Notes: generated from the sequence alone by a model not told the origin. DNA of 64,000 nucleotides from Xiphydria camelus (GCA_963678675.1 OY783195.1:8132001-8196000), one strand, 5' to 3'; shown: positions 35,700 to 45,410, numbered from the stretch's first letter. Numbers and translations are program-made.

Positions 35700-36060
35700 A
35701 GTTGATTGATGTGCCAGTTTTCAAATCATCATCTGATGATGAAATTGACGTCTTACAAAGAATGAGAAATCCTAGGAAAATACGTGCCCGCGGTAAGTAA
35801 ATAAAGGATACCTATACCTACTAATTTATAACCAATATCTAATACAAAACTATTCCAGAGTTGACTATTTCGAAGAATACAATGGTTGTAGAATTCTTCA
35901 CTTGATTTCGTTTGGAAAAACAAACCTGTCAGAGATTATTGGGACAAATACGACATCGCATTGCTTCGAGGTCGCCAAGAAATGCAGCAATTCAGCCAGC
36001 AACAAAATTATTACCGACTTTAAGATTTCTTGCTTCGGGATCAATGCTAATTACTGTAGG
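35700..36060 (+). pseudogene. Harbinger (HARBI1-like) transposase fragment
   Basis: A first exon fragment ending RNPRKIRAR is followed by a candidate donor (GTAAGTAAAT, 35793) and acceptor (CTATTCCAG, ending about 35859). Then come VDYFEEYNGC and, in the next frame, a segment with TCQRLLGQIRHRI, RNAAIQPATKLLPTLRF and LASGSMLITVG. The order (YF.EY / LL.QI / RN.AI.P...LL.TLRF.A.GS..ITVG) is the N-terminal half of PIF/Harbinger nucleases. The frame is shifted between YFEEY and TCQRL, and the DDE catalytic half is missing after a GTAATC donor-like site. Non-functional. Confidence 0.75.
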
Positions 36061-36167
36061 TAATCGTTTTTATCATAATGTTAAAACTTTTAATTAGTCA
36101 TTATTATATGCCGCCACCTCTGCAACCTCCAACGACTCCTAACATCGCGAGGGGAGCTAGTTTACAG

Positions 36168-36279
36168 GGCTACAGGGTTACAAGTTCATCGATCGGCATA
36201 AACCGCCACTGATCTCCCAGAAATCAATGGGCGACATACTGAAAAACATCAACAAAGTCAAAATGAAACTCGTCACAAG
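36168..36279 (+). CDS. MTFR-family exon (penultimate)
   Basis: Encodes ...GYKFIDRHKPPLISQKSM and GDILKNINKVKMKLVT, matching the conserved vertebrate and insect core of mitochondrial fission regulators (M-x-D-x-L-K-x-x-N-K-V-K-x-x). The exon ends at ACAAG|GTACGA in phase 2. The start is uncertain: candidate acceptors are TTTACAG (36167) and CTACAG (36175); upstream the frame meets a stop at 36158. A proline-rich frame (36108-36157, PPPLQPPTTPN) resembles the proline-rich segment before this core but is in another frame. MTFR proteins act at mitochondria in fission and respiration; this is family knowledge, not tested here. Confidence 0.68.
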
Positions 36280-36410
36280 GTACGATTAAACAATTTTATC
36301 GCGGTAAACTTTTTATTCGCCAGGAACAAAGAGGAGTTTCGCATTGTCAGAATGTCGTGGCTGCGAAGGATTGATTTTGTTCACAGTGGGCTTTTAAACG
36401 TGTTTTTCAG

Positions 36411-36558
36411 ATCGCCGGGTGGGAGACCTTTGCGAGCCAAACGAGAAAATAGCTCTTGCAACGACCTTCAAGAGATCTTACGGAAACGATATATCGCAAT
36501 GCAATCGCCGGACAGTAGAAATTCCACCGCGACGTTGACGTTCGATAATTCGTTCTAG
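36411..36558 (+). CDS. MTFR-family terminal exon
   Basis: The acceptor TGTTTTTCAG (ends 36410) joins in phase to the previous exon, giving ...KLVTR-SPGGRPLRAKRENSSC, then NDLQEILRKRYIAMQSP and a Ser/Thr-rich tail ending TFDNSF-TAG (36556-36558). SPGGRP directly after the NKVK block is the signature of mitochondrial fission regulator proteins. Exon length, intact frame and splice sites favour real coding sequence. The intron (36280-36410) is 131 bp. Upstream exons are not in the window or not recognisable. Confidence 0.72.
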
Positions 36559-37470
36559 ATTAAGAACTCGATGATACTCAAGTTCTCTGGGCCGCAGCAA
36601 TCGCGTCGGATGGTGCTCCGAGGAACGGCTATTGTAGCCTTCCTTTCCACGCGTGAGATTGAATCATGATTATAATTTTATCTGAGTCAGAGCTTTGGAG
36701 AATCAAAATTAATAGATCTCTCTTCTTTTTTTATAAATGAGTCTTTCTCTGCGAGGTAATTTAGCACGACACATTTTAGATTATAGTTCTTTTAGGAGGA
36801 TAGAAGCTCATAGAAACGTCGGGAAAATTTTGTTTTCTCTCTTCGCTCTTTTACTCAGAAAATGCAAGTTTAAATTTAAAATTGACGCACGCGGGTCTCT
36901 AATCGCGAGAATCTCAACGGTATCCAATAATATCAACCAAAGAAGTCATCTACCATTGCATTGTCTTCTATAAGTAACATTTAAATTTATCTAGGTAGAC
37001 ATTATACCTTTCTTCAATTCGCGTGATTGCAGAGTTTTCAGGAGCAGAAGTGATACATCCGTCGTACGATGTAGAATATGAAAAAATTTTAGATTTGCAT
37101 TGATACACTTTTGTAAGATACCTCGGCATTAGACATCAAGTCGTACAACGCTCTTTGTATACTTCTTAGATAGGGTCGCGTATACTTAAAAAAACGATAA
37201 CATTGTACCGCTCTATGTAATCTCAGAGTAATGTCACTGCGTGATAAATCTTAAGTTGTAGCGATTTAAAAGTTTATAGATTTTAGAATATATTTTGTCC
37301 GATACGAGATTTGGATCAAATGGTGCAATTTTACGTTGTAATTACTATTACTGTGTGATGACCCTTATAGTTTTTTGAGACTGAACACATTCTTGTTGGT
37401 GAGATATCGAATGTTTGGACGTGTTTTGTACTTGATGCTTTTATCGACGACTCGAAAATAAAAGTTATTG
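36559..37470 (+). other. Probable 3' untranslated region or flank of the MTFR exons
   Basis: No further open frame of interest. AT-rich with many short TG-containing words. An AATAAA hexamer in GAAAATAAAAGTTATTG (37455-37471) could serve as a poly(A) signal just before the inverted Harbinger arm. Transcript evidence is needed to place the end. Confidence 0.4.
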
Positions 37471-37885
37471 TTACGAAAATATAAATATATTGTTATAGAT
37501 ATCTTTTATTTACCGGGCACGTATTTTCTTTGGATTTCTGATTCTTGGTAATATGTCAATGTCATCATCAGATGATGATTAAAAAACTGGTACAACAATC
37601 AACTATTTCAAAATTAATAACAATTTACCACAACGATCAGGTTATGATTATGTCATGAAAGAATAAAGACGTCAAAAACAAAAAGTTAGGTTATACTGAG
37701 AATAACAACTCCGAATTTCATTTATCGCGCCGGAACAGCTGTCAAAACGACCAAATGTCATGCGCAGTACGTACTTCTTACTAGCAACCTAAAAATAACT
37801 TTAGATAGCCAACGCTTATACCTGGAATAGTTATCCCAGGCAAACTTGGAGCTGGTAAAACGCCTGCGCTTTATACCAGGTATAA

Positions 37886-37897
37886 AGAAGAGAGAGA

Positions 37898-37936
<39 letters not shown>

Positions 37937-38486
37937 GGAGAGGGAGAGGGAGAGGGAGAGAGAGAGAGAGGGAGAGAGAGAGGGAGAGAGAGAGGGAGAG
38001 AGAGAGGGGGGAGAGAGAGGGAGAGAGGGAGAAAGGGAGAGGGAGAGAGGGAGAGGGAGAGGGAGAGGGAGAGGGAGAGGGAGAGGGAGAGGGAGAGGGA
38101 GAGAGGGAGAGGGAGAGGGAGAGGGAGAGAGGGAGAGGGAGAGAGAGGGAGGGAGGGAGAGGGAGAGGGAGAGAGGGAGAGAGGGAGAGAGGGGGAGAGG
38201 GAGAGGGAGAGGGAGAGGGAGAGGGAGAGGGAGAGGGAGAGGGAGAGAGAGGGAGAGGGAGGGAGAGGGAGAGGGAGAGGGAGAGGGAGAGGGAGAGGGA
38301 GAGGGAGAGGGAGAGGGAGAGGGAGAGGGAGAGGGAGAGGGAGAGGGAGAGGGAGAGGGAGAGGGAGAGGGAGAGGGAGAGGGAGAGGGAGAGGGAGAGG
38401 GAGAGGGAGAGGGAGAGGGAGAGGGAGAGGGAGAGGGAGAGGGAGAGGGAGAGGGAGAGGGAGAGGGAGAGGGAGAGGGAGAGGGA

Positions 38487-38559
<73 letters not shown>
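37886..38559. repeat. GA-rich satellite, GAGAGG hexamers, about 665 bp
   Basis: Purine-only tract. The first part is a mix of GA and GGA, the middle (38205-38490) almost pure GGGAGA hexamers, then GA dinucleotides, ending in a run of about 10 G. It produces spurious Ser/Leu/Pro, Arg/Glu and similar frames of 265-286 codons in three frames, which are not genes. It lies inside the right Harbinger arm, between TATAAAGAAG and GTATAAATTT. Confidence 0.95.
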
Positions 38560-38560
<1 letters not shown>

Positions 38561-38675
38561 ATAAATTTATCCTCGGTATTGGGACCGTGCAACTGCTTGG
38601 AGGGGATACGGCGAACAATCGTACGCAACTAGTGGTGAAGGCTTGAAGTTAGTGAGCACGTCTCTCCATACCTAT

Positions 38676-38743
38676 AACACGTTGACTGCCAGCCACCACC
38701 GCTGCCGGGTTAAAGTACATTATATGGCGGTCAACGTGTCTGA
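38676..38743. repeat. 68-bp hairpin, ACACGTTGACTGCCA arms
   Basis: ACACGTTGACTGCCA and TGGCGGTCAACGTGT are complements with one change around a 38-bp loop. Probably a miniature element inserted near the right Harbinger end; no target duplication is certain. Confidence 0.55.
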
Positions 38744-38761
38744 AGGTGAATAAACCGGCCC

Positions 38762-39013
38762 TAAATGTTATGCTTACTGTTTATTGCAATTCTATACTTA
38801 TAAATAATTGCTATAAAATACACCTGATGAAAAACATTCATATTGTTGTTCACTAATTGGTTTTGCCGAGGATTTCTATATTCTTGTCGTATTTGGTACT
38901 GTATAAAAGTGCCTATTTTTTGCCGACTACTGCCACCAGGTGTCACTGTACGGGTGTTGCACGATCCCAATACGTATTCTAGGTATAACTTGGCTTTGGT
39001 AAAACTGGCCCTA
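38762..39013 (-). mobile_element. Partial Harbinger-family end
   Basis: Ends with GGTAAAACTGGCCC (39000-39013), the complement of the GGGCCGGTTTTACC terminus with one change, followed by TAA. The minus-strand frame 38761-38970 contains GSSRQKIGTFIQYQIRQEYR, which could be the end of a Harbinger protein, but I cannot confirm this. Confidence 0.5.
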
Positions 39014-39017
39014 AAAG

Positions 39018-39855
39018 TAGCATTGCCACGCCTCCCCAGTGAAACGCCGCGTTATGGGCGGCACCGCGCATGACGTCCCTTAGGGCCGGTTTTACCAATA
39101 GGTATAAACGCGGTATAGCGCTATTCTGAGAATACCCATAAGGCTTATTGCTGGTTATTCTCAGTATAGCGCTATACCGCGTTTATACCGTGATGGTAAA
39201 ACCGGCCCTTAGTGGGTAACTGTTCGCCTGCGCGCCTTCTAGTACAGTAGACGGGCCGAGAAAATCAACTTTTTTGTCCACTTTTCTTTACAAGTGTCCG
39301 AGTTTTTGTTTCTGATTGCAATATTTCATTACCTTTAAAACAAAACAAAAATCATCGAAAAATATCAATTTTTAGTGAAGTTAGATGCATCTGTTTACAA
39401 TAGCGCGGGCGCTACGGCGCGTATTTATGTACAAAATGCGATATCTCGAAAACTATTGAGATGTTATCGAGACATACTGCGGAAAAAATTTAGAGAATTT
39501 CAAGATGAAACGATTGGTTTTTCTCTCATTTTGTTACGATGAATAGTTCTCGAGATATCGCATTTTGTACATAAATACGCGCCGTAGCGCCCGCGCGCCC
39601 TTGTAAACAGATGCCTCTAACTTCACTAAAAATTTGATATTTTTCGATGATTTTTGTTTTGTTTTAAAGGTAATGAAATATTGCAATTATCAGAAATAAA
39701 AGCTCGGACACTCGTAAAGAAAAGTGGACAACAAAGTTGACTTTCTCGGCCTGTCTACTGAACTAGAAGGCGCGCAGGCGAACCGTTACCCACTAAGTGA
39801 CGTCACGGCGCGGCGTGCCGCTCGACCGGTTTTTTCAAGTAGGCGGAGTTTATCG
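39018..39855. mobile_element. Palindromic element, arms of about 300 bp, interrupted in left arm
   Basis: The left arm GTGGGTAACTGTTCGCCTGC continues with GCGCCTTCTAGT and runs to GCGATATCTCGAAAACTAT. The right arm is the complement through TCTCGAGATATCGCATTTTG to AGGCGCGCAGGCGAACCGTT. The outer GC-rich parts (CGGCAC and GACGTC words) match more loosely. The left arm carries the 126-bp Harbinger MITE at 39083-39208; the right arm is uninterrupted (GTGACGTCACTTAGTGGG on the complement). Non-coding. Confidence 0.85.
39083..39208. mobile_element. Harbinger MITE, 126 bp, TTA target duplication
   Basis: Ends GGGCCGGTTTTACCAATAGG and, complemented, GGGCCGGTTTTACCATCACG. TTA on both sides (39080-39082, 39209-39211), the 3-bp duplication of PIF/Harbinger elements. 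The interior is palindromic (GGTATAGCGCTATTCTGAGAAT and its complement). It shares ends and subterminal sequence with the 35436 arm, so that family is the likely source of transposase. Confidence 0.9.
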
Positions 39856-39992
39856 CAACTTTATTAATCTTTTACGGCTTAATTTCGCGTCAAAAAAGAA
39901 ATAAAAAAACACGTCCCAACTTTTTTTACGTGCTCAATCCATTTATGATGTAAAAAAAAGGGCAAGTTCCCCATTATTTAAAAATGTTCAAT

Positions 39993-40330
39993 GCACTGAG
40001 AGAAAATGGATATTTCAAAATGTAGTAATTAATCTCAGAAAGTATGGAGGAAAACTCCAAGGAAAAAATGTAGTGACGGGACACTTATGAATTCCGTTAA
40101 GTAAATACTTGTATACCGTATAAGACCTATAATTACTGTATAGGTCTGTAAAGGATTTAAATTGACGTCTGACAGAAGTAAATTGTATACAGTATATAGT
40201 ATATATATTTAATCGAATTCATAAGTAGATACACTATCACTAGATTTCTTATCTGAAGTTTTTTCCACATCCTTTCTGGAATAAACTGCTATATTATGAA
40301 ACATCATTTAGTTCATTGTATAGTCATTAA
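39993..40330. mobile_element. CACTGAGA-end MITE with inner palindrome
   Basis: CACTGAGAGAAAATGG at the left. Inner arms pair CTCAGAAAGTATGGAGGAAAAC with TTTTTTCCACATCCTTTCTGG, and TAGTGACGGGACACTTATGAATTC with GAATTCATAAGTAGATACACTA. The right outer end is not clear. Possibly two nested elements (the inner one about 40069-40244). Confidence 0.6.
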
Positions 40331-40480
40331 ATAAGAAAACCCAAGAAACTAGTGTGGCGACCCATCACGCTACGACGGCCTGCCGCCAGATGGCGCCGAC
40401 CCTCTCGGCCATCGACTCCGCGGCTCCGCCCATGGCTCTCGGCTTTTCGTTAGTGGTCCAACAACGGGCAAGTTACTATA

Positions 40481-41029
40481 CAGGGTGACATTTTGAAAAC
40501 TTGCCACCCTAATACCTCAGAAAGTTACAGAGATTTTCTAAAAAAAAAATGCGGGTTCGGCAGTGGATAGGGGGAACCAAAATGGCATAATCGGAGACGC
40601 ACCCCTTCCAACCCCCTTAGGGGTATCCCCCCAAATTTTGTAATCTTAAATAGCAACCCCCCATGTGTGATACAGCGTTGGAAAGCTCTTTAAAAATGCT
40701 TTACAACAACACCAAATGTTGGTATCTTTCGATGAGTAGTTTTTGCGCAAATCGAGAAAGAAACTGCTAGAAGTAAGTTGTCAATTTATTTATTAAAGGT
40801 CAGTTACGTTACAATACATTTTCGAAATGATTTCCATTGATTTTTCGAACTTTTTCCAATGCTGTTCTTGAAATTTTGCGTCATTCTTGCGTAATTCTCT
40901 GTTTCAGTTGGTTAGTGCTTGCTAGTTGAGTTTGAAAAACAACAGATTTCAGATGTCCCCATAAGAAGAAATCGCAGGGCGTAAGATCAGGTGATGGAAA
41001 TCACTTCGAAAATTTATTGTAAAGTTAAG
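40481..41029 (-). mobile_element. Truncated Tc1/mariner-superfamily element, CAGGGTGACATTTTG end
   Basis: Preceded by TA (40479-40480) and starting CAGGGTGACATTTTGAAAAC, the same CAGGGTG start as the palindromic elements at 3972, 13540 and 48072. It contains the C-terminus of a transposase on the minus strand. The opposite terminus is missing, so it is truncated. Inserted in an LTR fragment. Confidence 0.7.
40809..41000 (-). pseudogene. Transposase C-terminus, Tc1/mariner superfamily
   Basis: The minus strand reads PDLTPCDFFLWGHLKSVV, then TQLASTNQLKQRITQE, one stop, then ISRTALEKVRKINGNHFENVL-stop. PDLTP-x-DFFLWG-x-LK (third catalytic Asp region) and the closing GxHFE are typical of this superfamily in insects. 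Most of the protein is missing and one stop interrupts it. It identifies the probable enzyme family behind the CAGGGTG palindromes. Confidence 0.78.
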
Positions 41030-41105
41030 GCAGGAGTCGGCCTAGCCTTACTGACGAGTCCACGGGCCGACTCCAGGACGAAATGCTCCGCCACGAGTTA
41101 ACGAA

Positions 41106-41956
41106 CTCACTTTTTGAATAGTTTCGAATAGATCGATTCGGAGGAACGTGAAATAATTCAGAGGAAAAATGGGCCTCTAACTTTCTGCGTATGGATCGTA
41201 AAAAATATAGATTCTCTTTAGAATTACCCTCCCACCTCCCAAAAAAAAAACAAAAGAAGAAAATCCGAAATTATCCGAACGACGACGCAGCAACGCGCAA
41301 GAAGGATAACAAACTTTTCGAAAAGAGAAAAAAAGATGTCCTACACCTTTCACACCCTTCGAACGGACCTAACTTTCACGCATCGAAACGCCTTTAATCG
41401 CAAACTTTGGCAAAGCGCGCGCGCGGCTTTCCACTTTTTCTTCCCCCGACGAGCACTCCGAACTCGCAATAATTTTCTTTTCGACGCAAATCCGGAGGAG
41501 TGGCGGAAGGGCGCGGAAGTGGCGGTCGGCCGGCGATGGGGTGGGTTAGTCGCAACCCCTTAAAAGAGGTTCAAAGCGACGGGAAGGACGAATTACCGGG
41601 AAGCTTATACCAATCCGATGCATATTTTTTTCTCTCTCACCCCAACTCCCATCCCAACTCAACCCGCGGCTGATAATCTTGGGAGGGAATTTTTAAATTG
41701 GCTCCTTTGACGCGGACACGCCGTGATGAGTTTCGTATCGGAATAATTTTCGAGAGCGGCGAGCTCCCCATATTTTGCGCGAAGCAATCCGCAGGAATTA
41801 CTTGAGAGACGCGGACGAGTCGGGGCGTTAGCTCCTATATCTCGGCCTATTGCCTTTGGATGCTGTAAAAGATCCGCGACGTGACATAAAAATGATCGCA
41901 TGAATGGATGACGCCTAGTAGAGCGATGGGTCCACTGAGAAAGACCCAAACGCTTG
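41106..41956. other. No gene seen; CpG-rich 41230-41890
   Basis: Short frames on both strands (68-96 codons) without motifs. Lys-rich stretches come from A-rich runs at 41245 and 41320. Confidence 0.35.
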
Positions 41957-42307
41957 GTTGATATTGCGCCATTAATGTCAAAAGGTCGTATATGCCAAAA
42001 AGTGCCTTATGAAGCCAAAAGGGCGTATAACAAGGAAAAGTGTTTTTCTTTATACAAATTTTCCTAAATACGAATAAAATAAAAAGAAATAGAACCTTAA
42101 AAGCAAAAGGGCGTGTAGACTATATCCTTACATGTCCTTTTGTCTTAGGTTTAAACAATTTTTGATTCACCATTTTTGAACCTTTTTTACGTATTTTTAT
42201 CAGTGGCGAGAACAAATTTTGTTTATAAGCCCTTTTGGCTTTTACAATGCAAAAATAGCGCAGAGTGGTATATACGACCTTTTCGACTTATAGTGACGCG
42301 ATATATG
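41957..42307. mobile_element. Element with iterated AAAAGGGCGTA motif, copy 2
   Basis: Left ATATTGCGCCATTAATGTCA with AAAGGTCGTATATG; right, complemented, ATATCGCGTCACTATAAGTC with GAAAAGGTCGTATATA. GCCAAAAGGGCGTATAA, AGCAAAAGGGCGTGTA and AAGCCCTTTTGGCTT lie between. Shorter than copy 1 at 9225-9990 but with the same ends. Non-coding. Confidence 0.72.
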
Positions 42308-43480
42308 AAAAACAAAATATTTTTATTGCGACAACAAATGTTCAGTTGTCGTAAACAAATGTTTTTAAAGTAATGCATTGCCACAATCAATATTTATTAT
42401 CCGTAATCAAGCATTTTTTGTTACAATAAAAATATTTGGTTATTTACGTATCAATCAAACATGGTTATCATTACTAATCATTTTTTCAGTGATCCGAAGA
42501 CAGGAAAAGATAAGATAATTAATCACGGCTGAAGAAACTTATTAAAAAAATGCAATGGATGAAATTTTGGAAATGCTTTAGTCACGATTACATGTACAGA
42601 GTTTCCGGTGGGTCCTCGCTCTACTCTCTATCGCTTTAATAACGATAAGCGGAACCGATTACGAGTAGTCGTATTTAAAATATCCCACGAGTGTCGTTAA
42701 AGCGGCATTCATTAGCGTTAAAATACATTACTGAAGACCTTTTTTTTAAAGTGAGAAACGGTTCGTACAAATATAGCGGCGATAACTGGTCGACATAATC
42801 TTCTGACCTCGTGAAATGACACGGAAAGATAAGCACATGTGTGTAAGGTTGAAAAATTCGCGAAAGTTATTATTAATCATTTTCAAATGTCATCGACTTT
42901 ATAAGATAAATTAAGGGATGGTAGCAAACGGCAAGTAGGAAGAGATCTGCAATTTAGTATTTTAAAATCGAGGCAAATATTGTCAATAAAAAAAGCGCAG
43001 TAAAGAATCACATATAAAGAAATTAAGATATTATATAAAGGAAAAAAGAAACGAATCCGAAGTTCAAACCAAAGTTACTAAAAGAGAAATAAGATATTGA
43101 TTTGCTTAAATAAATAGAAATATTAATGATTTCTTGTTGAGTTCCAGCTTAGAAAAATGCTTTGACCTTTAAAAAAAATTAAAAGGATTTTTTTTATAAC
43201 CTGTATATAGTACCTACGAGTACTCGTATATAAAATACAAGTTTATAAAAGGCGGATATTTATTCATTTTATACCTTTTCATATTGCATTAGAAGAAATA
43301 ATGATTTATTTATTTGCGACTTAAAATAAACTCAGTTAATTTTTGCCACTATCGTCTTGAATATAAAATATACCAAAATCAAAGTACCTCTATTAATTGT
43401 AAAAAAATTTTCCCCCATTTTTTCTCATGCACCCATCGCCTGCATTTACACGTAACGCGCTGCGATTCTTGTGAGAAGAG
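42308..43480. other. AT-rich, nothing recognised
   Basis: No frame of interest, no terminal repeats. Short CpG patch near 42600-42700. Confidence 0.45.
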
Positions 43481-43487
43481 GAAGCGC

Positions 43488-45410
43488 GAGACCTGCGTGA
43501 AGTTAGCCCGTCACTTTTTGAAATATGAAAGTTTCTCAACTGTTCCAGATTAGCCTCACTTTGTACCGCAATGTGTTCCAAAATAACACTTCGAAAAACC
43601 AACAGTTCGATCAAAAATAGTAAAAAAAACGAAATTAGAAGCAAGTCCCACACTTTTCGAAAGCTGAACTTTTTCTATTTATCCTTGTTTGTTTTAGGAG
43701 TTCTAAAAAATGTTCCGGAATGGAACAGTTGTAAGTCTAACGACTGGTTGGAATTAAAAAAGAAAAAAATTTTGACCGGCTCACCACTTTTTGAAAATTG
43801 AACTTTTTCTGATTGTTCTGGGTGTTGACAAAAATATTCCAGAACGAGACATTTCAACTGTTTGGCAGAAAATTGCGATAAAATTATCATCACTATCAAC
43901 AGTAAAGTACCATTCCGAAAGTTATTTCGAGGCTCCTATCACTACCCGAGATTGTAGCTTAAATAAGAATTGTTCTACAATTTGATGTCGATTGGACAAG
44001 CCGTTTGGAAATGATTCGTGAATTGTTCTAAAAATTCCAATTTTACAAGAGTAAACCACCTTTCCTGAAGGTATTGTAGAGCTCTTATCGCTGCCAAAGA
44101 TTTTTCTAGTACCTATATAGTATAGATAACAATTGCTCTGTAGTTTAGTGACAATAGGGTAAGCCGGTTGGAAACTCGACGCTCAAGTATGGAATATGTT
44201 CTACACGATTTTCTTGCATCTGAATATGTAACATTAGAGGGCTTTATTATAAGCCCTTTCTTGTACGAAAAGTTTATATTGAACGTTATGTCGTTCCCTT
44301 TTTTTGAATTGGTCAATGGAACGTTCAATTCAGTTACGTTCCATAATTCGGTAAACTTAATATTGTGGAACTTAAAAATGTTGTCTCATATGTCAAACCT
44401 ATTTTCTTTTAAGATAATGTAGTTATATTTGGGTTTTATCTGCACATTCAAATTTTTACATATTTCTTGGTAAACCCGCGACCTTGGTACTGCGGGTTTA
44501 CCAAATTCGTCGACGACATGATTGTAGTCTGTCGATAAAAGAACACTTAATTATTCTTGTGCGTACTTCGACATACTGATTTAAGAAGAAAAGGTATGTA
44601 TTCATAAGGTCGCAGTAAATAAATGGCATTTCTCTCTTTGCAGCGATGACTTTCGTTCGCAGTGACACATGCAGTTCCTAAAAAACGCGTCAATGAGCTC
44701 TACAACTGCTCGGTTAAAATTTGTTCTTTTTTAATGTCTGGCTAAACGACTGGACTTACGGTTTTGCCGGTCTGAAATATTTTTTGGAACACCTAGAAAA
44801 ATCAGGAACAACCAGAAAGAGTTCAATTTTCGAAAAGTGGGAGGCTGGTTAAATTTTTTCTTTTTTAATTTCTGCCAAACCGTTAAGTAGCCCCTAGACG
44901 GTCAATATATTGATCAATACGTATTGAAAGGCTATATTGAACGTTTAGGAGAGCTTCAAACATATTGACGGCATATTGAAGCATATTGATGGAAATTTAT
45001 ATTGAAGCGTATTGATGGAAGCTTTAGACTTACGACTATCCCGTTCCGGAACATTTTTTGGAACACGTAGAACAATCAGGAACTACCAGAAAAAGTTCAA
45101 TTTTTGAAAAGTGGGGGCCGGTTAATTTGTTTCTTTTTAATTTCTAGCTAAATGATTGGACTTACGGCTTTGCTGGTCTGTAACATTTTTTAGAATACCT
45201 AAAACAATTAGGAACAATAAAAAAGTTCGATTTTCAAAAAGCAGTGGGCTGGCTCCGAATTTCGTTTTTTCACTTTTCTGCCCGACCTTTTGGTTATTTC
45301 GAAGTGTTGTTTTGAAATATTGCGGTACAAAGTGAGAACAATCTGGAACAATCGATAAATTTTCAAACTTCAAAAAGTGAGGGTCTAACTTCACGCAGGT
45401 AAGCGCGAGA
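43488..45410. mobile_element. Foldback element with long arms and 10-12 bp target duplication (MULE-like)
   Basis: Left CTGCGTGAAGTTAGCCC and right, complemented, CTGCGTGAAGTTAGACCC continue as inverted arms of more than 250 bp (CACTTTTTGAA, TACCGCAAT, AACACTTCGAAA). AAGCGCGAGACC is present on both sides (about 43476-43487 and 45402-45413 region), a 10-12 bp direct repeat as made by Mutator-type transposition. Inside, a unit of about 120-140 bp containing CGACTGGACTTACGG, TTTTTTGGAACACCTAG and AAAAAGTTCAATTTT is repeated about three times on the right and two times inverted on the left. No transposase recognised. Confidence 0.72.
44895..45030. repeat. Iterated CATATTGA words
   Basis: Between two of the foldback units, words such as CAATATATTGATCAATAC, CATATTGACGG, CATATTGAAG, CATATTGATGG and TATATTGAAGCG recur every 10-20 bp. 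Bounded by TAGCCCCTAGACGGTC and AAGCTTTAGACTTACG. Perhaps a small insertion of an iterated-motif element. Confidence 0.5.

Larger units (their letters stand above)
35436..38761. mobile_element. PIF/Harbinger-type block with inverted arms around MTFR exons
   Basis: Left end GGGCCGGTTTTACCAACACG (35436); right end, complemented, GGGCCGGTTTA (38761). The left arm (35436 to about 35870) and right arm (about 37470-37880) are inverted copies, sharing AACCTAACTTTTTGTTT, AATCATCATCTGATGATGA and AAAATACGTGCCCG. Both arms carry the start of a Harbinger transposase gene. Between the arms lie a transposase exon and two host-type exons. The right arm is split by a GA-rich satellite. Either one foldback element or two inverted insertions. 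Confidence 0.65.
40353..41105 (+). mobile_element. LTR fragment, same family as 13203-13474, interrupted
   Basis: 40353-40477 begins TGTGGCGACCCATCACGCTA and matches the start of the solo LTR (GCCAGATGGCGCCGACCCTC, TCTCGGCC). 41030-41105 (GGAGTCGGCCTAGCCTTACT, GACGAGTCCACGGGCCGACT) matches its later part. The middle, including the TATA-like region, is replaced by a transposon fragment (40481-41029). The terminal GTCGCTACA is lost. Confidence 0.8.

Noticed and set aside
37758..38646. Three overlapping frames of 265-286 codons (Ser/Leu/Pro and Arg/Glu/Gly repeats)
   Set aside because: They are translations of the GA-rich satellite in different frames. The tract has no stop codons by composition, not by selection.
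38761..38970. Minus-strand frame as a host gene
   Set aside because: It lies directly against a Harbinger-family terminus, and residues such as GSSRQKIGTFIQYQ do not match a host family I know. Treated as possible element sequence only.
44471..44502. Hairpin TGGTAAACCCGC / GCGGGTTTACCA as a terminator or separate element
   Set aside because: A short perfect inverted repeat of about 12 bp inside the foldback element. Too small to call, and eukaryotic genes do not use such terminators.
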